NCBI GenBank assembly: GCA_922989275.2
Contig: OV277861.1
Location: 48,647,623-48,711,622, forward strand
Direction: 5' to 3'
Source: Gari tellinella
Taxonomy: Eukaryota; Mollusca; Bivalvia; Cardiida; Psammobiidae
DNA length: 64,000 nt
Made by a program: the position numbers and the translations under genes. The first letter of the stretch is position 1. Each line of letters opens with the position of its first letter. Of this stretch, positions 1 through 10,129 are shown piece after piece. The notes below the pieces were generated by a model. It was not told where the DNA came from and searched no databases. It saw nothing but the letters and a program-made list of their open reading frames with translations.

Positions 1-13
1 TTTTTATTATATA

Positions 14-194
14 CAGTGGAAACTCGATACTTGGAACTCGATTTAAATCGGCTCACCAGTATTTCGTTTAAATCGATTTCGCCTAAGTCGAAGATATCCG
101 TATTTCAAAGTTAAAACGTGACTAAGCCACGTTTTGGCTTTGAAATATAGGTATTTTCGAAGTAACACGAGTTCGAAGTATCGAGTTACGACTG
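14..194. repeat. Family A MITE, copy 1 (TA-flanked)
   Basis: Begins CAGTGGAAACTCGATACTT and ends with an approximate reverse complement (…AAGTATCGAGTTACGACTG), each end next to a TA. An inner palindrome around 104-155 is centred on a CGTGACTAAGCCACG-like core. CAGT ends plus TA targets are typical of non-autonomous Tc1/mariner (pogo-like) elements. Two sister copies lie at 17080-17272 and 58813-59005. It has no coding capacity. Confidence 0.8.
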
Positions 195-660
195 TATGCA
201 CACAAAAATTATGTTCAATATAATAGAGAATAAAATATTTAACATGTATTGTAAGGTGTAGAGTGGGATGGATCTCCGACCCACATACACCTATTCACGG
301 AGATAATAAAATATTGAACTGAAAAAAAAAAAAAAAAAAAAAAAAAAAAAGCCAGTGGACGGATTAAACACCGAGTAACTTTATGTCTGATCAAACTTAA
401 GTTTGCAAGCCACTCAAATAAGAATAAACATTCAACATCTAAAAATAGCCACGCACTTACGAGATTATTATAGTATTGCATAGGCGTTAGGTTTCGTTTA
501 AAAAAAATTAACGTTTTCGCCCACATGACAGAAGAAATCGAGGGGTTTATGGTATATGTACAACGCGATACCTATTGATATTAATAAGTTGTACTTTATA
601 TGGCTAGAAGCAAAGTACTTTGCTTAAAGCTGAAATAAAGAATTTGAATTTGAATATTGA
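195..660. other. Intergenic stretch with a 29-bp A tract
   Basis: No gene recognised. The run of A at 322-350 is uninterrupted and could be the tail of a retroposed sequence, but I see no recognisable body upstream and no clear target duplication. The long frame through it is low complexity and not a credible gene. Confidence 0.5.
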
Positions 661-662
661 TA

Positions 663-918
663 CAGTGGAGACGTTATTCTCTCCCGTTAAATCGCAAACG
701 AAACGCAAACGCATTGCATTAAAATGTAAAAAAACCAACGTAAAACAACTTTTGACGATCCTGACATTTTATTTTAATCTGAGTGGCAAGCAGTTTGGAG
801 CCAGATCAGACGCCGGGTTACCCGGCGTCTGATATGGCTCCAAACTGTTTGCAAAGGAAATCATAGTTTTAGCGTAAACACGTTTATTGGGAAAGAATAA
901 CGTCTTTTCCATACACTG
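663..918. repeat. Family B MITE, copy 1
   Basis: TA-flanked element starting CAGTGGAGACGTTATTCT and ending in the inverse CACTG. It holds arms rich in AAACGCAAACG-type motifs and a central palindrome at about 791-852 (CAGTTTGGAGCC … GGCTCCAAACTG around GACGCCGGGTTACCCGGCGTC). Same architecture as the copies near 13.3, 15.7, 48.6 and 49.4 kb. CAGT ends and TA target suggest a Tc1/mariner-derived MITE. Confidence 0.85.
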
Positions 919-1059
919 TACCTCAGTAATCAAAATTACAGTGGTGAAGGTATTACTCTTTCACGTTTGAGGGAAAGGAAACATTTGTGCACAAACGCAA
1001 TGCAATAAAATGGAGAAAATAACATATGTAATAACCATGAAGATTCAGCTTTATATTAG

Positions 1060-1240
1060 TATCAACCAGTGTGTGATCTGACCTGAATTTCCTTGCGTCT
1101 GATCTGGTTCCATACTGTTTGCACGGAACCAAATTGTTTTAGCACAAACAGGCTTATTGTGAAAGAATATAAGAATACCCCATGAGTGTTAATGTAGGAT
1201 AAGAATTTTCTCCACCGAGAGTCAGAAAATTCATGGGAGA
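1060..1240. repeat. Degraded family B MITE fragment
   Basis: Contains the half-palindrome CTGATCTGGTTCCATACTG, a TTTAGCACAAACAGGCTTATTGTGAAAGAATA stretch and GAATTTTCTCCACCGAGAG, all recognisable as the 3' half of a family B element. The ends are eroded and the left palindrome arm is shortened. Confidence 0.5.
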
Positions 1241-1425
1241 ATAACCTCTTTCTACTTGGAATTATATTGCGCAGTTCCAATGACGTTTGTTTTTCATTAT
1301 TTTGTTCATCATAATGTTATGGCCATATTATGTTACAGTGATGGCTCATCAAAGACAGTTTGTTAAGATGTACTTGACGCTAATAAATTGTTTACTGATA
1401 AAGATTCAAGGTAGCATTTCATTTA

Positions 1426-1625
1426 CAGTAAAACTTCTCTCTATTACGACCCCTTTATCATGCTGATTAGTAGTAGGTGTTTAAGACAAGTGACTGCTTA
1501 AAGTAATGTGACAGTAAATCAGAAAGCTCCTTAAGGAGCTTTCTGTTTTACTGTCACCTTGCTTTAAGCTGTCACCAGCTTTTATACACTAAATTAGCCT
1601 TCTTTTTAGTGGAGAGGTTTTACTG
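1426..1625. repeat. Family C MITE, copy 1
   Basis: TA-flanked. Outer TIR is CAGTAAAACTTCTCTATTA (left) against an inverse ending GAGAGGTTTTACTG (right). The centre is a hairpin: GACAGTAAATCAGAAAGCTCC pairs with GGAGCTTTCTGTTTTACTGTC around 1509-1556. No coding potential. Tc1/mariner-type ends. Confidence 0.85.
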
Positions 1626-1714
1626 TACATGTACCATAAATTGCTTGTAAACAAATTTACAGCGTGTTACAATAAGGAAGCCCTTTCAATACATTGCAAA
1701 ACAAAAGAAACAGT

Positions 1715-1778
1715 GAAGAACCTAATCAGAGGGTTCCTGTAGGGCCCCTCTGATCAGGATCTACATTGTTTGCATAGG
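1715..1778. repeat. Family J palindrome, partial
   Basis: CTAATCAGAGGG … CCCCTCTGATCAGGATCTAC followed by TTGTTTGCAT. A core-only variant of the GATCAGAGG palindromes seen at 5450, 6304 and 47.0-47.7 kb. Boundaries are not defined. Confidence 0.5.
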
Positions 1779-1823
1779 CTGTGTACTCATTACACGTCTA
1801 CCGTTTGGTAAAGGGCGAGCGTA

Positions 1824-2072
1824 CTGTAGTGAAGAAGACGTTATTCAAGATTTCCCGTTTAATCGCAAACGAAAACGCATTTCAATAAAAGGGGGAAAAA
1901 ATGATAACTTTTTGACGTTCCTGACAGCTTATTTTAATCTGAGTGGCAAAATGTTTGAAGACTGATCAGACGCCGGGTTTGACGGCGTCTGATCTTGCTC
2001 TAAACTTTTTTCATAGTTTTGACGTAAACGCGTTTATTGGGAAAGAATAACGTCTTTCATCCCGTCACTACA
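1824..2072. repeat. Family B MITE, copy 2 (eroded)
   Basis: Left end CTGTAGTGAAGAAGACGTTA is a mutated family B terminus. The core is GATCAGACGCCGGG … CGGCGTCTGATC at 1964-1995. The right side TTTATTGGGAAAGAATAACG is diagnostic. The arms are more diverged than in copy 1, so this is an older insertion. Confidence 0.65.
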
Positions 2073-2295
2073 ACCTCCGGTGACATAATAAAGGGGTAGC
2101 ATAATAAACTTAGGTTTATCTGTACAGTAGCAGGTTTATCTGTATAGTAGCTGTATGAATACACCGGAACTATTTTTATTTTCATTACTCAAAGCAAATA
2201 GCGAAGACGTTGATTTTAGACGCAAAAAACACCCTTATATGTTTGATAACGATTTAGCATCCACAAAAATAGAAAAAAATATTTACAAAAAAAAA

Positions 2296-2376
2296 AGAAG
2301 TTTGGATCAAGTGGGTTTTGAACGCGGATCGCCGTGATGGGAGACGTCGATGTTAACCGCTGGACCATAGGGGCAC
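2296..2376 (-). repeat. tRNA-like sequence in repeat context
   Basis: On the minus strand, an A-box-like TGGTCCAGCGGTTAACATC is followed by a B-box-like CGTTCAAAACC. The acceptor ends do not pair and the T arm is weak, so I do not call a functional tRNA. AT-rich flanks resemble those of the tRNA-like copies at 6001 and 22229, so this is probably a third, older copy of family G or a tRNA-derived SINE head. Confidence 0.4.
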
Positions 2377-2389
2377 ATACAAAGCGACG

Positions 2390-3300
2390 TCGATTTAAGT
2401 TATATAAAGTTTGTATATTGACGCCTTTTTAAAAAAAAATCATTTAGATAGAAACTAACCAGAATAAACATTGTTTTTTAAAAACAAGTTCACAAATAAA
2501 TCTACATATCCATACATTATTTCTATTCTCATATGGACCTACGCTTTTAGGAACCATTCTGCAGTCGTCTCTGATTCTATTTTTAGCCTACTTCTACTAA
2601 AGTAAAGCCACAGGTACTTGACTTCGTTTTCCGAGGGCACCACAAGAGAATACCGGTGATCTACTCTATTTTAGCATCAGTTTTAGTTAATAGTTTAGAC
2701 TACCTGTTAGATCCTCGTTGTATACCTTGTCTTAATATATACGGTAATAGAAGTCTAGTTTTTAATAGATCTAGATCTATATGTCAAATACCTGTGGCTA
2801 AAGCAATACATGTACTGTGTACTGTTGATCAACAAGTTGAAGGAAACTTTAGGTAGGCTTATAAACAAAGCAGAAAGCCAGCTTTAGTAGCAAATTTCAA
2901 CATAATCATTGGATGGGATGTAGAGTTTGAATCTTAGCGGTCAGAAAAGAAACTGTTCAAAAACAATAAACAACCTTGACGAGTAACGCGAAAACTGGTG
3001 ACAATTTCCAGTCGTTATTTTTGGCAATTTTAACTTCTGAGTTGAAGCGTAAAGTATAGCCTATTTGAGTTAAAATGTATAACTTGTCAAATTTGAATCG
3101 ACTCACTTTTCCAGTTTGTTGCCAGTTTGTCACTCCAAGCATTTTGCTATGGTCATTTTTTTCTGTTGTGTAAGTATAACTAAGCGCAATTCGGCTGGGA
3201 GCGGTTATTATTTTTTTGTATGTCAGAAATTACATAAAACTTGTCAAATTAAATATTATTGTACATTTGAAAGGCCAGAATCAGTCAGTGACGGGATAAA
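2390..3300. other. AT-rich stretch without recognisable gene
   Basis: I see no conserved protein motif, clear TIR pair or tandem array. Short open frames here have no domain signature and look like chance. Confidence 0.5.
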
Positions 3301-3302
3301 TC

Positions 3303-3442
3303 GAATAATATGTCATTGCAGGATATAGGACTTGTTTATTCTGCTCGAGGAGAAATCACTGACCACTCGGCAAGCCTCGTGGTCAATGATTACTCCTCTC
3401 GCAGAATAAACAAGTCCTATATCCTGCAATGACATATTATTC
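3303..3442. repeat. Giant hairpin element K1
   Basis: A nearly uninterrupted inverted repeat: arms of about 60 bp starting GAATAATATGTCATTGCAGG and ending in its complement, with a GC-richer tip containing CTCGGCAAGCCTCG. No transposase-like frame. Similar long hairpins with short GC tips occur at 9397, 10130, 18183, 32130, 51716, 59551 and 53583. Confidence 0.85.
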
Positions 3443-3625
3443 TCTATATCCACTATAATAACACGAGTTCCATGGGTTGGAGCGAATTTAATCGCATTTT
3501 TAAAAGATTGGATCAAGAACAGGTCAATGTCTGATAAGGATCAAATCTATTCGAGACTAATTACAATATTTCCCTTCAAAATACCTTAGGTCGTGTCCGT
3601 AAAACAAAACGCAGACGATATTATT

Positions 3626-3839
3626 TTAACCCTTTCACTCTTAATCGCGCTTCAAAGCGCGTTTGCAAACAGTTTGGATCCTGATCAGACGCCGCGTAAC
3701 GCGGCGTCTGATCAGGATCCAAGCTGTTTGCCACTCGTTTTTAAATTTCTTCAGGCATGCTGACTTATTTTTTAACTTTGAAACAGCATTGCAGACAACA
3801 AAATTGAAGCAAACGACAATGAAACGGTGAAGGGGTAAA
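3626..3839. repeat. Family E MITE (TTAA-type)
   Basis: Starts TTAACCCTTTCACTCTTAAT. The core palindrome at 3669-3731 (CAGTTTGGATCCTGATCAGA … TCTGATCAGGATCCAAGCTG) is followed by the family E tail GAAGCAAACGACAATGAAACGGTGAAGGGGTAAA. The final GGGTTAA is missing here. Complete copies (53118-53364) run TTAACCCTTTC … GAAAGGGTTAA, suggesting a TTAA target as used by piggyBac or Kolobok elements. Confidence 0.75.
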
Positions 3840-3849
3840 CGTCTCACGG

Positions 3850-4130
3850 AAATGTTGGTAGGCTATTTAATGACAGAAAATTGTTCAATTTTGGGTAGTG
3901 AAAGTACTAGGTAAACATCCTAATTTGTTATCATTTGATATCTAATGAATGGTTTTCTCTTTTCTTGATATGATAAAAGGTTTTGTACTGAGACTAAATG
4001 CCTGTGACCATTAATTTTGTATTCTTGTAATTATTAGTAAAAGGTAGTGAAACAGTTCTCTGTAAATACATGTACATGTATTACGACTTCGCAACTCCAC
4101 ACGCTCCTGCGATGATAGTGTCCGCTTCCA
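3850..4130. other. Unassigned AT-rich spacer
   Basis: Nothing recognisable apart from the edge of the minisatellite that follows. Confidence 0.5.
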
Positions 4131-4194
4131 AACCTGGCAGTTGAACTTAAAACTTGCTTTTATTTCTAAAGTTTAAGACATAAGGCAGTTGGAC

Positions 4195-4446
4195 TTAACC
4201 CTTTCCCCCATAGAAGCGCATTTTAGCAAATATGATTTATTCCTCCGCTGAAGAAAATAGTTCCAATTTCATCAGTCATGAATCTATATTATAGGGAATA
4301 TTTTCTATATTCTAGTACAGGAAAGCTTAAAACAGGCTGAAAGTAAAGCAGAATGCGCCTTAAGGCGCATTCTGCTTTACTTTCAACCTGCTTTTAGAGA
4401 TCAACTATCTTCAATACTAGAAAAAGGCTATCAGGTAAAGGGTTAA
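4195..4446. repeat. Family D MITE, copy 1 (TTAA-type)
   Basis: Runs TTAACCCTTTCCCCCATAGA … TAAAGGGTTAA. Central hairpin: GAAAGTAAAGCAGAATGCGC pairs with GCGCATTCTGCTTTACTTTC around CTTAAG. An identical copy lies at 4688-4939. Confidence 0.85.
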
Positions 4447-4687
4447 GGACTTGCTTCTATTTCTGAAGTTTAAGATATTAAACAGTTGGATATAAAGACT
4501 TGCTTTTATCTCTAAAGTTTAAGACATAAGGCAGTTGGACTTAAAGACTTGCTTTTATTTCTGAAGTTTAAGATATTAAACAGTTGGACATAAAGACTTA
4601 CTTTTATTTCTGAAGTTTAAGATATTAAACAGTTGGACATAAAGACTTGCTTTTATTTCTAAAGTTTAAGACATAAGGCAGTTGGAC

Positions 4688-4939
4688 TTAACCCTTTCCC
4701 CCATAGAAGCGCATTTTAGCAAATATGATTTATTCCTCCGCTGAAGAAAATAGTTCCAATTTCATCAGTCATGAATCTATATTATAGGGAATATTTTCTA
4801 TATTCTAGTACAGGAAAGCTTAAAACAGGCTGAAAGTAAAGCAGAATGCGCCTTAAGGCGCATTCTGCTTTACTTTCAACCTGCTTTTAGAGATCAACTA
4901 TCTTCAATACTAGAAAAAGGCTATCAGGTAAAGGGTTAA
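4688..4939. repeat. Family D MITE, copy 2
   Basis: Same element as 4195-4446, duplicated with its flanks rather than independently inserted, because the surrounding minisatellite units match too. Confidence 0.85.
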
Positions 4940-5449
4940 GGACTTGCTTCTATTTCTGAAGTTTAAGATATTAAACAGTTGGATATAAAGACTTGCTTTT
5001 ATCTCTAAAGTTTAAGACATAAGGCAGTTGGACTTAAAGACTTGCTTTTATTTCTGAAGTTTAAGATATTAAACAGTTGGACATAAAGACTTACTTTTAT
5101 TTCTGAAGTTTAAGATATTAAACAGTTGGACATAAAGACTTGCTTTTATTTCTAAAGTTTAAGACATTAGGCAATTGGACTTAAAGATTTACTTTTATTT
5201 CTAAATATCGAAACATTAAGCAGACTGTTAAAGACTTGATTTTATTTCTAAAATTTAAAACATTAGACAATTTGACTTAAAGAAGCATTTATATAAGTGT
5301 CTAACGGTTGGTGTCCGAAGCTGCGCTACACCAGAAGGTTCAATCAGAATGAAGGCAATGCTTCAATGTACATTTTAACACATTCAACCCTAGCGACGAG
5401 TACAGTCGTAATTTACAAACAATGTACCTGTTAGGATTACACTGGTCCT

Positions 5450-5526
5450 ATGCAAACAGTGTAGACCCTGATCAGTGGGTATCTTAAGTCATGAGCCCTC
5501 TGATCAGGGTCAACACTGTTTGTCAT
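5450..5526. repeat. Family J palindrome
   Basis: GCAAACAGTGTAGACCCTGA … CTGATCAGGGTCAACACTGTTTG. The outer arms match those of families B and E, but the middle is GATCAGTGGG…GAGCCCTCTGATC instead of GACGCCG. Confidence 0.7.
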
Positions 5527-5582
5527 TTTGAAAGACATATTGTTAAAAGCAACCCTAAATAGTCAAAAATGGACAAGTTAGC

Positions 5583-5710
5583 GCAGGCTCCATGGTTATA
5601 ACGCTTTTGAGTTGAGTCTTTTTTTCAAGCTTTTGATTGGTCAAATCTGACCAATCAAACGCTTGAGAACAAACCTTGACTCAACCCAAATGCCTTTTAA
5701 CCATTTGCCG
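5583..5710. repeat. Family L palindrome, copy 1
   Basis: Inverted repeat with arms TTTTGAGTTGAGTC and GACTCAACCCAAATG around a tighter GATTGGTCAAATCTGACCAATC hairpin. Related copies at 6827-6925 and 8697-8875. Confidence 0.65.
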
Positions 5711-5844
5711 TGGTTTCTAAATCTTGTTTTGCACTGTGATCACGGGTTCCAACTATTTTTGTATTTATTGAAATTCACGTTTAAAAATAAATCATTTTCG
5801 TAAGTAACATTAAACATGTTTATTGACGCGTCTGGTTTCAATTC

Positions 5845-6228
5845 CAAAAAGCGACTCGCAACCAGATGGTGTACATATTTATTTGCAAAAATAAAAGAAA
5901 ATACTCAAATAAAACAAAATGTGTAGTATTTTCGTGCAACTTGCATTAACTAAAAACATCCTTAAGAAAAGTCTTCAAATCTTAAACTTTTAGAATATTA
6001 TTGTGGTCGAGTGGGTTAAGGGGTTGGCTTACTTTGCTTTATTTTTGCCCTGCATGCAGGGTCCCGGGTTCGAATCCCACCAGAGCTAAACAAATTTTTT
6101 TATTGAAATGCATTTTTTAAACAGTATTTCTTATTCTTAACTAATTCTAAATCGCTTATAAAAGCGTTTGACATATATTTACAAATAACTATTTTTAATG
6201 CTTAATCTGGTTGCGAGCCTCTTTAACG
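5845..6228. mobile_element. Family G TIR element carrying a tRNA-like sequence
   Basis: Ends are inverted: AAAAGCGACTCGCAACCAGAT on the left, ATCTGGTTGCGAGCCTCTTT on the right. The interior is AT-rich and holds a tRNA-like segment at 6001-6088. A longer relative in reverse orientation spans about 22135-22628 with the same ends and the same tRNA-like core. A TIR element around a Pol III promoter is unusual. It could be a non-autonomous DNA transposon that captured a tRNA, or a SINE that landed in one. Confidence 0.65.
6001..6088 (+). repeat. tRNA-like (Ser/Leu-like) sequence in family G
   Basis: A box GTCGAGTGGGTTAAGG and B box GGGTTCGAATCCC are both excellent, with a long region between them as in type II (Leu/Ser) tRNAs. 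Only three of the five T-stem pairs look sound and the acceptor arm is not complementary, so function in translation is unlikely. A Pol III promoter may still work. The reverse-oriented copy is at 22229-22310. Confidence 0.55.
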
Positions 6229-6303
6229 GAAACAAATGGATAATTCCTTTTTCTTCTCATTTCATCGGTTTTTGTTAAAATATATTTTAAACTGAAAACT
6301 CGG

Positions 6304-6375
6304 TAAACCTTGATCAGGGGGCTCCTTTAGGAGCTTTCTGGAATAAGAGCCCTCTGATAGGAGTAAACCATGTTT
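6304..6375. repeat. Family J palindrome, diverged
   Basis: TTGATCAGGGGGCTCC … GAGCCCTCTGATAGG then TGTTTGCATT. Imperfect arms. The CTCCTTTAGGAGCTTTCTG inside resembles the family C hairpin, so this may be a chimera. Confidence 0.5.
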
Positions 6376-6396
6376 GCATTTGAGAAATGTAAGTTA

Positions 6397-6744
6397 CAGC
6401 GCTCCCTCTCTACAACGACACCCAGTGAGAGACAAAAAGGGTGTGCGTTGTTCGGAGGGAGTCGTTATAGGGAGGAAATTGGTTACATTTGCAAACAACT
6501 TGAATCCAGATCAGACGCCGCGTAACGCGGCGTCTGATCTGGATTCAAGTTGTTTGTCACTCGTCATTAAGGGTTTTTTTTCTGTCAAAATGTCCATTGT
6601 GTACATTAACTTTGAGAAAAACAGCAGACGACAATTTTAAGCAGACGACTTTGCAGCCGTGAATAGGTTGGCCATACTTGTCCTGTTTAGGGCACTGCGG
6701 CAAGGGTCGTTGTAAGGAGGGAGTCGTTGTTGGGAGGGCCACTG
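6397..6744. repeat. Family F MITE, copy 1
   Basis: TA-flanked. The left end CAGCGCTCCCTCTCTACAAC faces a right end rich in GTCGTTGTAAGGAGGGAGTC and closing GGGCCACTG. The core palindrome at 6494-6552 is AACTTGAATCCAGATCAGAC … GTCTGATCTGGATTCAAGTT. The right arm contains an AGCAGACGACAATTTTAAGCAGACGAC motif related to family E. Confidence 0.8.
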
Positions 6745-6826
6745 TAGAGAAGGCGAGTTGTATTCACATGTGCACTCTTTTAAATTACAAGTTTACTCGT
6801 CCACTAGGTTGAGAGTGTTATTGATG

Positions 6827-6925
6827 AGGATTCTCAATCAGGCCCTATAGGTTTTAAAGCTTTTGAGTTTAGTCTGAAAACGTTCTCAAAACTCAATTCA
6901 AAAGCTTTGTAAACTTGGACCGAGG
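6827..6925. repeat. Family L palindrome, copy 2
   Basis: AAAGCTTTTGAGTTTAGTC … ACTCAATTCAAAAGCTTTG. The arms pair over about 20 bp. Shorter inside than copy 1. Confidence 0.6.
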
Positions 6926-7068
6926 CAATTCGTCTACATAACTTCTCGATATCTAAGCACTTGCCTTTGATCTGCTAGTGGCAACTTCCTTATTAATGTA
7001 TACCATTACCGACCTCTTTGAACGCTCAGTAATAATGTCGTCAGTAATTTTGTCTTGGCGTCCGCTAC

Positions 7069-7302
7069 AGGGGTCCGTTTCATAAAACTTCGTGCGACAA
7101 AAACGTTCGTAGGTCAAAACTTTAATATGCATTTAATTTCTGGTTTCTCTATCAAGTCCTGTCTTGTGACATTGTAATGAAAAGACGATTCCAAAGAGAT
7201 GTCACAATACAGAATTAGATAGAGAAATAAATAAAAATTGAGACTTTTATAATCTGACTTACGACAACATTTGTCGTACGTAGTTTTATGAAACGAACCC
7301 CT
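7069..7302. repeat. Family I MITE with long TIRs
   Basis: Left AGGGGTCCGTTTCATAAAAC and right inverse (…GTTTTATGAAACGAACCCCT) pair for about 30 bp and continue imperfectly with ACGTTCGTAGGTC-like against GACTTACGACAACATTTGTC. No coding. I cannot fix the superfamily from the target site. Confidence 0.8.
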
Positions 7303-7373
7303 ATTCTTCAAATAGAACATTCGAAAATATTGCATTTACAATAAATTTGTTTTTAAAACATGCTTTTAATATA

Positions 7374-7460
7374 GTGTCAGATTGTCAAAGAGTTTGGATC
7401 CAGATGAGACGCCGCGTTACGCGGCGTCTCATTAGGATCCGAACTGTTTGCAAGATTTGT
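7374..7460. repeat. Core palindrome of family E type
   Basis: AGTTTGGATCCAGATGAGACGCC … GGCGTCTCATTAGGATCCGAACTG around GCGTTACGC. A GAT>GAG change in the left arm is matched by CTC in the right arm, so pairing is kept. The TTAA ends are not visible. Confidence 0.65.
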
Positions 7461-8250
7461 CAAGGTTTTGTAACTAGCGTGCAAATAGTTAATTAAGAAA
7501 CAAAGGAAAGATAAGTCGGCCTTTTTTACGCTTTTGGCATATTTCTGCTACTGAGAAACATAAACATAATTTCCAATTACATTTCATTAGTGTTAATGTT
7601 ACGTAAAGAAAATTACATTAAGAAATCAATTTGGTGGAAGGCCGTTTCCTTCCTTATTTAGTAGAAAGAACGTCCACAGATCCTTATAATATACATGCTA
7701 TTTAACTGTCTACATAACTCTTGCAAACAGACTTTGATCTAGGTGAGATGCCTGTAATAGAAGATGGTTTTTAACGCAAACAGAGCGGGCGTTCGATAAG
7801 TAGAGCTAAGCTACGCTTCACTTATAGAGAATGGTAAAGAATGTCTTTAAGTGAAAACCAGAAGAATCGTTATGATATCGGATACAGAATTATTGGAGAT
7901 TGATCATGGAGCAATAGTTTTGACATCTATACATGTTAAGAAATAATAGACAAAATCGAACAAATAATTCGAACATGTTTGAAATAAATAATATCACTAC
8001 TCTACTCCTATCACTACCTACGCCTGTCTAGCACTACTCTATACAACATCAGAAATATTCTTTATATTCTGATTTACTTTAACCATGCTTTAAGCTACCA
8101 TCTGCTTGGATTTAGAAAGTAGTTTATTGCACATATTCATGACTTTATGTAAAGAACAGAACATGACCAATATTTAGTTCTACAACTTGTACAATGCACC
8201 TCGTTGCATGCGCAAAGTGGAAATAATTTTGTTTAATGGACGAAAAAATT
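7461..8250. other. Spacer with MITE debris
   Basis: No gene seen. 8046-8170 (TTCTGATTTACTTTAACCATGCTTTAAGCTACC…) is a family D remnant. 7730-7750 holds an isolated half core (GCAAACAGACTTTGATC). The rest is unassigned. Confidence 0.5.
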
Positions 8251-8251
8251 A

Positions 8252-8457
8252 CAGTAAAGCCTCTCTATTACGACCACTAATATGTATTAATTCTTAGGTG
8301 TTTCTGACAGGTGGCTGCTTAAAGCAAGGTGACAGTAAAACAGAAAGCTCCTATAGGAGCTTTCTGTTTTACAGTCACCTTGCTTTAAGCTGTCACCTGT
8401 GTTTTTATAAACTCAATTAGCCTTCTTTTTAGTAGTCGTAATAGAGAGGTGTTACTG
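8252..8457. repeat. Family C MITE, copy 2
   Basis: TA-flanked CAGTAAAGCCTCTCTATTAC … GTAATAGAGAGGTGTTACTG. The inner hairpin GCAAGGTGACAGTAAAACAG … is a near-perfect palindrome centred on CTCCTATAGGAG. This is one of the best-preserved copies here. Confidence 0.9.
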
Positions 8458-8696
8458 TAATTGCGTAAAATGGAGCGTAACCATGCAGTAATGCTAATTA
8501 TTAGTAATAAAAGTAGTAGTACGCCACTATTGATACATCTCAACATAGTGAACTGATACTGACCGATATTGACCAAATCTAATTAGGGGAGGACTACCTT
8601 AAGCTCTTCAACAATTTTCAAATGCTGTATTGTCTTACGATGGATACACCGTAAATAACATGACTGGATGCCGCGTTCTGCACCTTTTGCAGTACC

Positions 8697-8875
8697 GAAG
8701 ATCTCTTTTTCTCGGGCCCAAGTTATAAAGCTCTTTAATTAAGTCTGAGATCGTTCTAAAGCATTTTATTTGTCAGATTTCAGCTTTTGCTCAGTAAAAG
8801 CTCAAAACTGACCAAACAAATGCTTTAGGACGATCTCAGACTCAGATCTAAGTGTTTTAACCTTGGGACCTCGTT
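8697..8875. repeat. Family L palindrome, copy 3
   Basis: Long inverted repeat: GTCTGAGATCGTTCTAAAGC pairs with GCTTTAGGACGATCTCAGAC, enclosing CAGATTTCAGCTTTTGCTCA / AGTAAAAGCTCAAAACTG. The outer arms CCCAAGTTATAA / TTAACCTTGGGA also pair. Confidence 0.7.
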
Positions 8876-9396
8876 TTGCTAATGTTTATCATTAATGACC
8901 ATTAAACACATCATTGACCGGTTAATGCAGGTCTATTACATGTAATAAAATGTTTCATTGTAAAATAGGCATTCTAACATGACACGTGAATTCGTCTCTA
9001 TAAACAAAGAACAGGTCTATCGTGGTATACCTGAGACGGTATACCACGCTCTTCCATACCCCGCTCCTCCCACGGTTATATGACATGACGTGACCACGGG
9101 CGTTCATACGTTATGTTTTTTAAATTTCTTTCGTTATTCATATAGCCCGTAAAGACCATATACTTTTAACCAGTAACGTTACAGTAATTTTCTCATTCTT
9201 CTGTCTTGTTTGATGTAATGTTTGTTCTATGCCATATTATGGATCGGTAATTGTAAATTTGCTTATGGGTGTTAGATTCTTGTAATGCCGCGGAAAAAGT
9301 TATTCGGTCGAAAAACTTCATCCGCTGAGGAAATAAGTATGGAACATTTGATTTCCTTTCTAATGAATTTCCTTACATCTGGTCATGTTAGAATCG

Positions 9397-9564
9397 AAAT
9401 AATCTATGTTCTACCGTTGTGAAACTGTATTTTACAACGGTCGGTCGTTGTGGTGCGCAGGAATTGACCACTCAGGCCTTCGGCCTTCGTGGTCAATTCC
9501 TGCGCACCACAACTCCCAACCGTTGTAAAATACCGTTTCACAACGGTAGAACATAGATTATTTC
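9397..9564. repeat. Giant hairpin element K2
   Basis: Arms of roughly 75 bp: AAATAATCTATGTTCTACCG … and its complement …AACATAGATTATTT. The tip is AGGCCTTCGGCCTT, giving a C(TTCG)G tetraloop, with GTTGTGGTGCGCAGGAATTG arms below. Few mismatches, hence young or homogenised. Confidence 0.9.
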
Positions 9565-9629
9565 TTAATTATCTGCTATAAATTGGGTTATTCTGTAATG
9601 TTTTCACTGCCAAGCTTACAACAGTTATA

Positions 9630-9800
9630 GTTGCAGTTTGGATCCTGATCAGACGCCGCGTTACGCGGTATCTTATCAATATCTAAACGGGTTGCCACTC
9701 ATAACAATGTTTCTTAATCATAGCAACGGATTAATTCCAAATTAAATAAATAAAACAGCCGAAAAATTAAAGCAGACGATATAATTTCTTTGACAGTGCT
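9630..9800. repeat. Family E MITE, partial
   Basis: GCAGTTTGGATCCTGATCAG … then an eroded right arm (TATCTTATCAATATCTAAAC), GCCACTCATAACAATG and the tail TTAAAGCAGACGATATAATT. The TTAA ends are lost. Confidence 0.6.
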
Positions 9801-10129
9801 ATACAGTTGATTACGTCAAAATGTCTGTTCTGTTCTGTTCATGTACCTATTCTAACGTATGGATCGGAGGTTTGGGGTGTATATGATTTTAAAGAATTTG
9901 ATGCATTGTATGTTTAATTTTGTAAATATATCCTCGGTGTTAAAAAGCACATACCTAATATGGCAGCATTTGGTGAAATAGGTCGATTTCAATTGTCTTA
10001 TATCTGTAAGGAACGTTCTCTGAAGTTATGGACTAAACTCATGAGTAACCCAGATTCATACGTTTACCACATGTATATAGATCAACTTAATAGTATAAAT
10101 GGATCCTGTTGGTCAAAACGAATACAAAC

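Larger units (their letters stand above)
4195..5180. repeat. 493-bp tandem duplication
   Basis: 4195-4687 and 4688-5180 read the same throughout, as far as I can see by eye. Each contains one family D MITE plus five minisatellite units. The first evident difference appears at the array edge (ACATAAGG against ACATTAGG). This is a very recent unequal exchange, or an assembly artefact. Confidence 0.85.
4140..5290. repeat. 49-bp minisatellite with nested MITEs
   Basis: Units of about 49 bp (consensus parts: GACTTGCTTTTATTTCTAAA, GTTTAAGACATAAGGCAGTTGG) recur head to tail, with two alternating versions (…ATATTAAACAGTTGGA and …ACATAAGGCAGTTGGA). Two family D MITEs interrupt the array at equivalent positions. 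The last units, after 5180, are more diverged, as is usual at an array edge. Confidence 0.85.

Noticed and set aside
3116..3328. Short frame starting MLPVCHSKHFAMV
   Set aside because: No domain, overlaps hairpin K1 and has no partner exon; chance frame.
6001..6088. Functional tRNA gene
   Set aside because: A and B boxes are good, but the acceptor arm does not pair and two T-stem pairs fail; it is in a dispersed repeat.
6374..6640. 88-codon frame with NPDQTPRNAASDLDSSCLS
   Set aside because: It is a translation of the family F MITE core palindrome; the same phrase appears wherever the core is read in this phase.
9397..9564. microRNA precursor
   Set aside because: The stem is much longer and more perfect than animal pre-miRNAs and belongs to a class of dispersed hairpins; small RNAs from it would be more siRNA- or piRNA-like.
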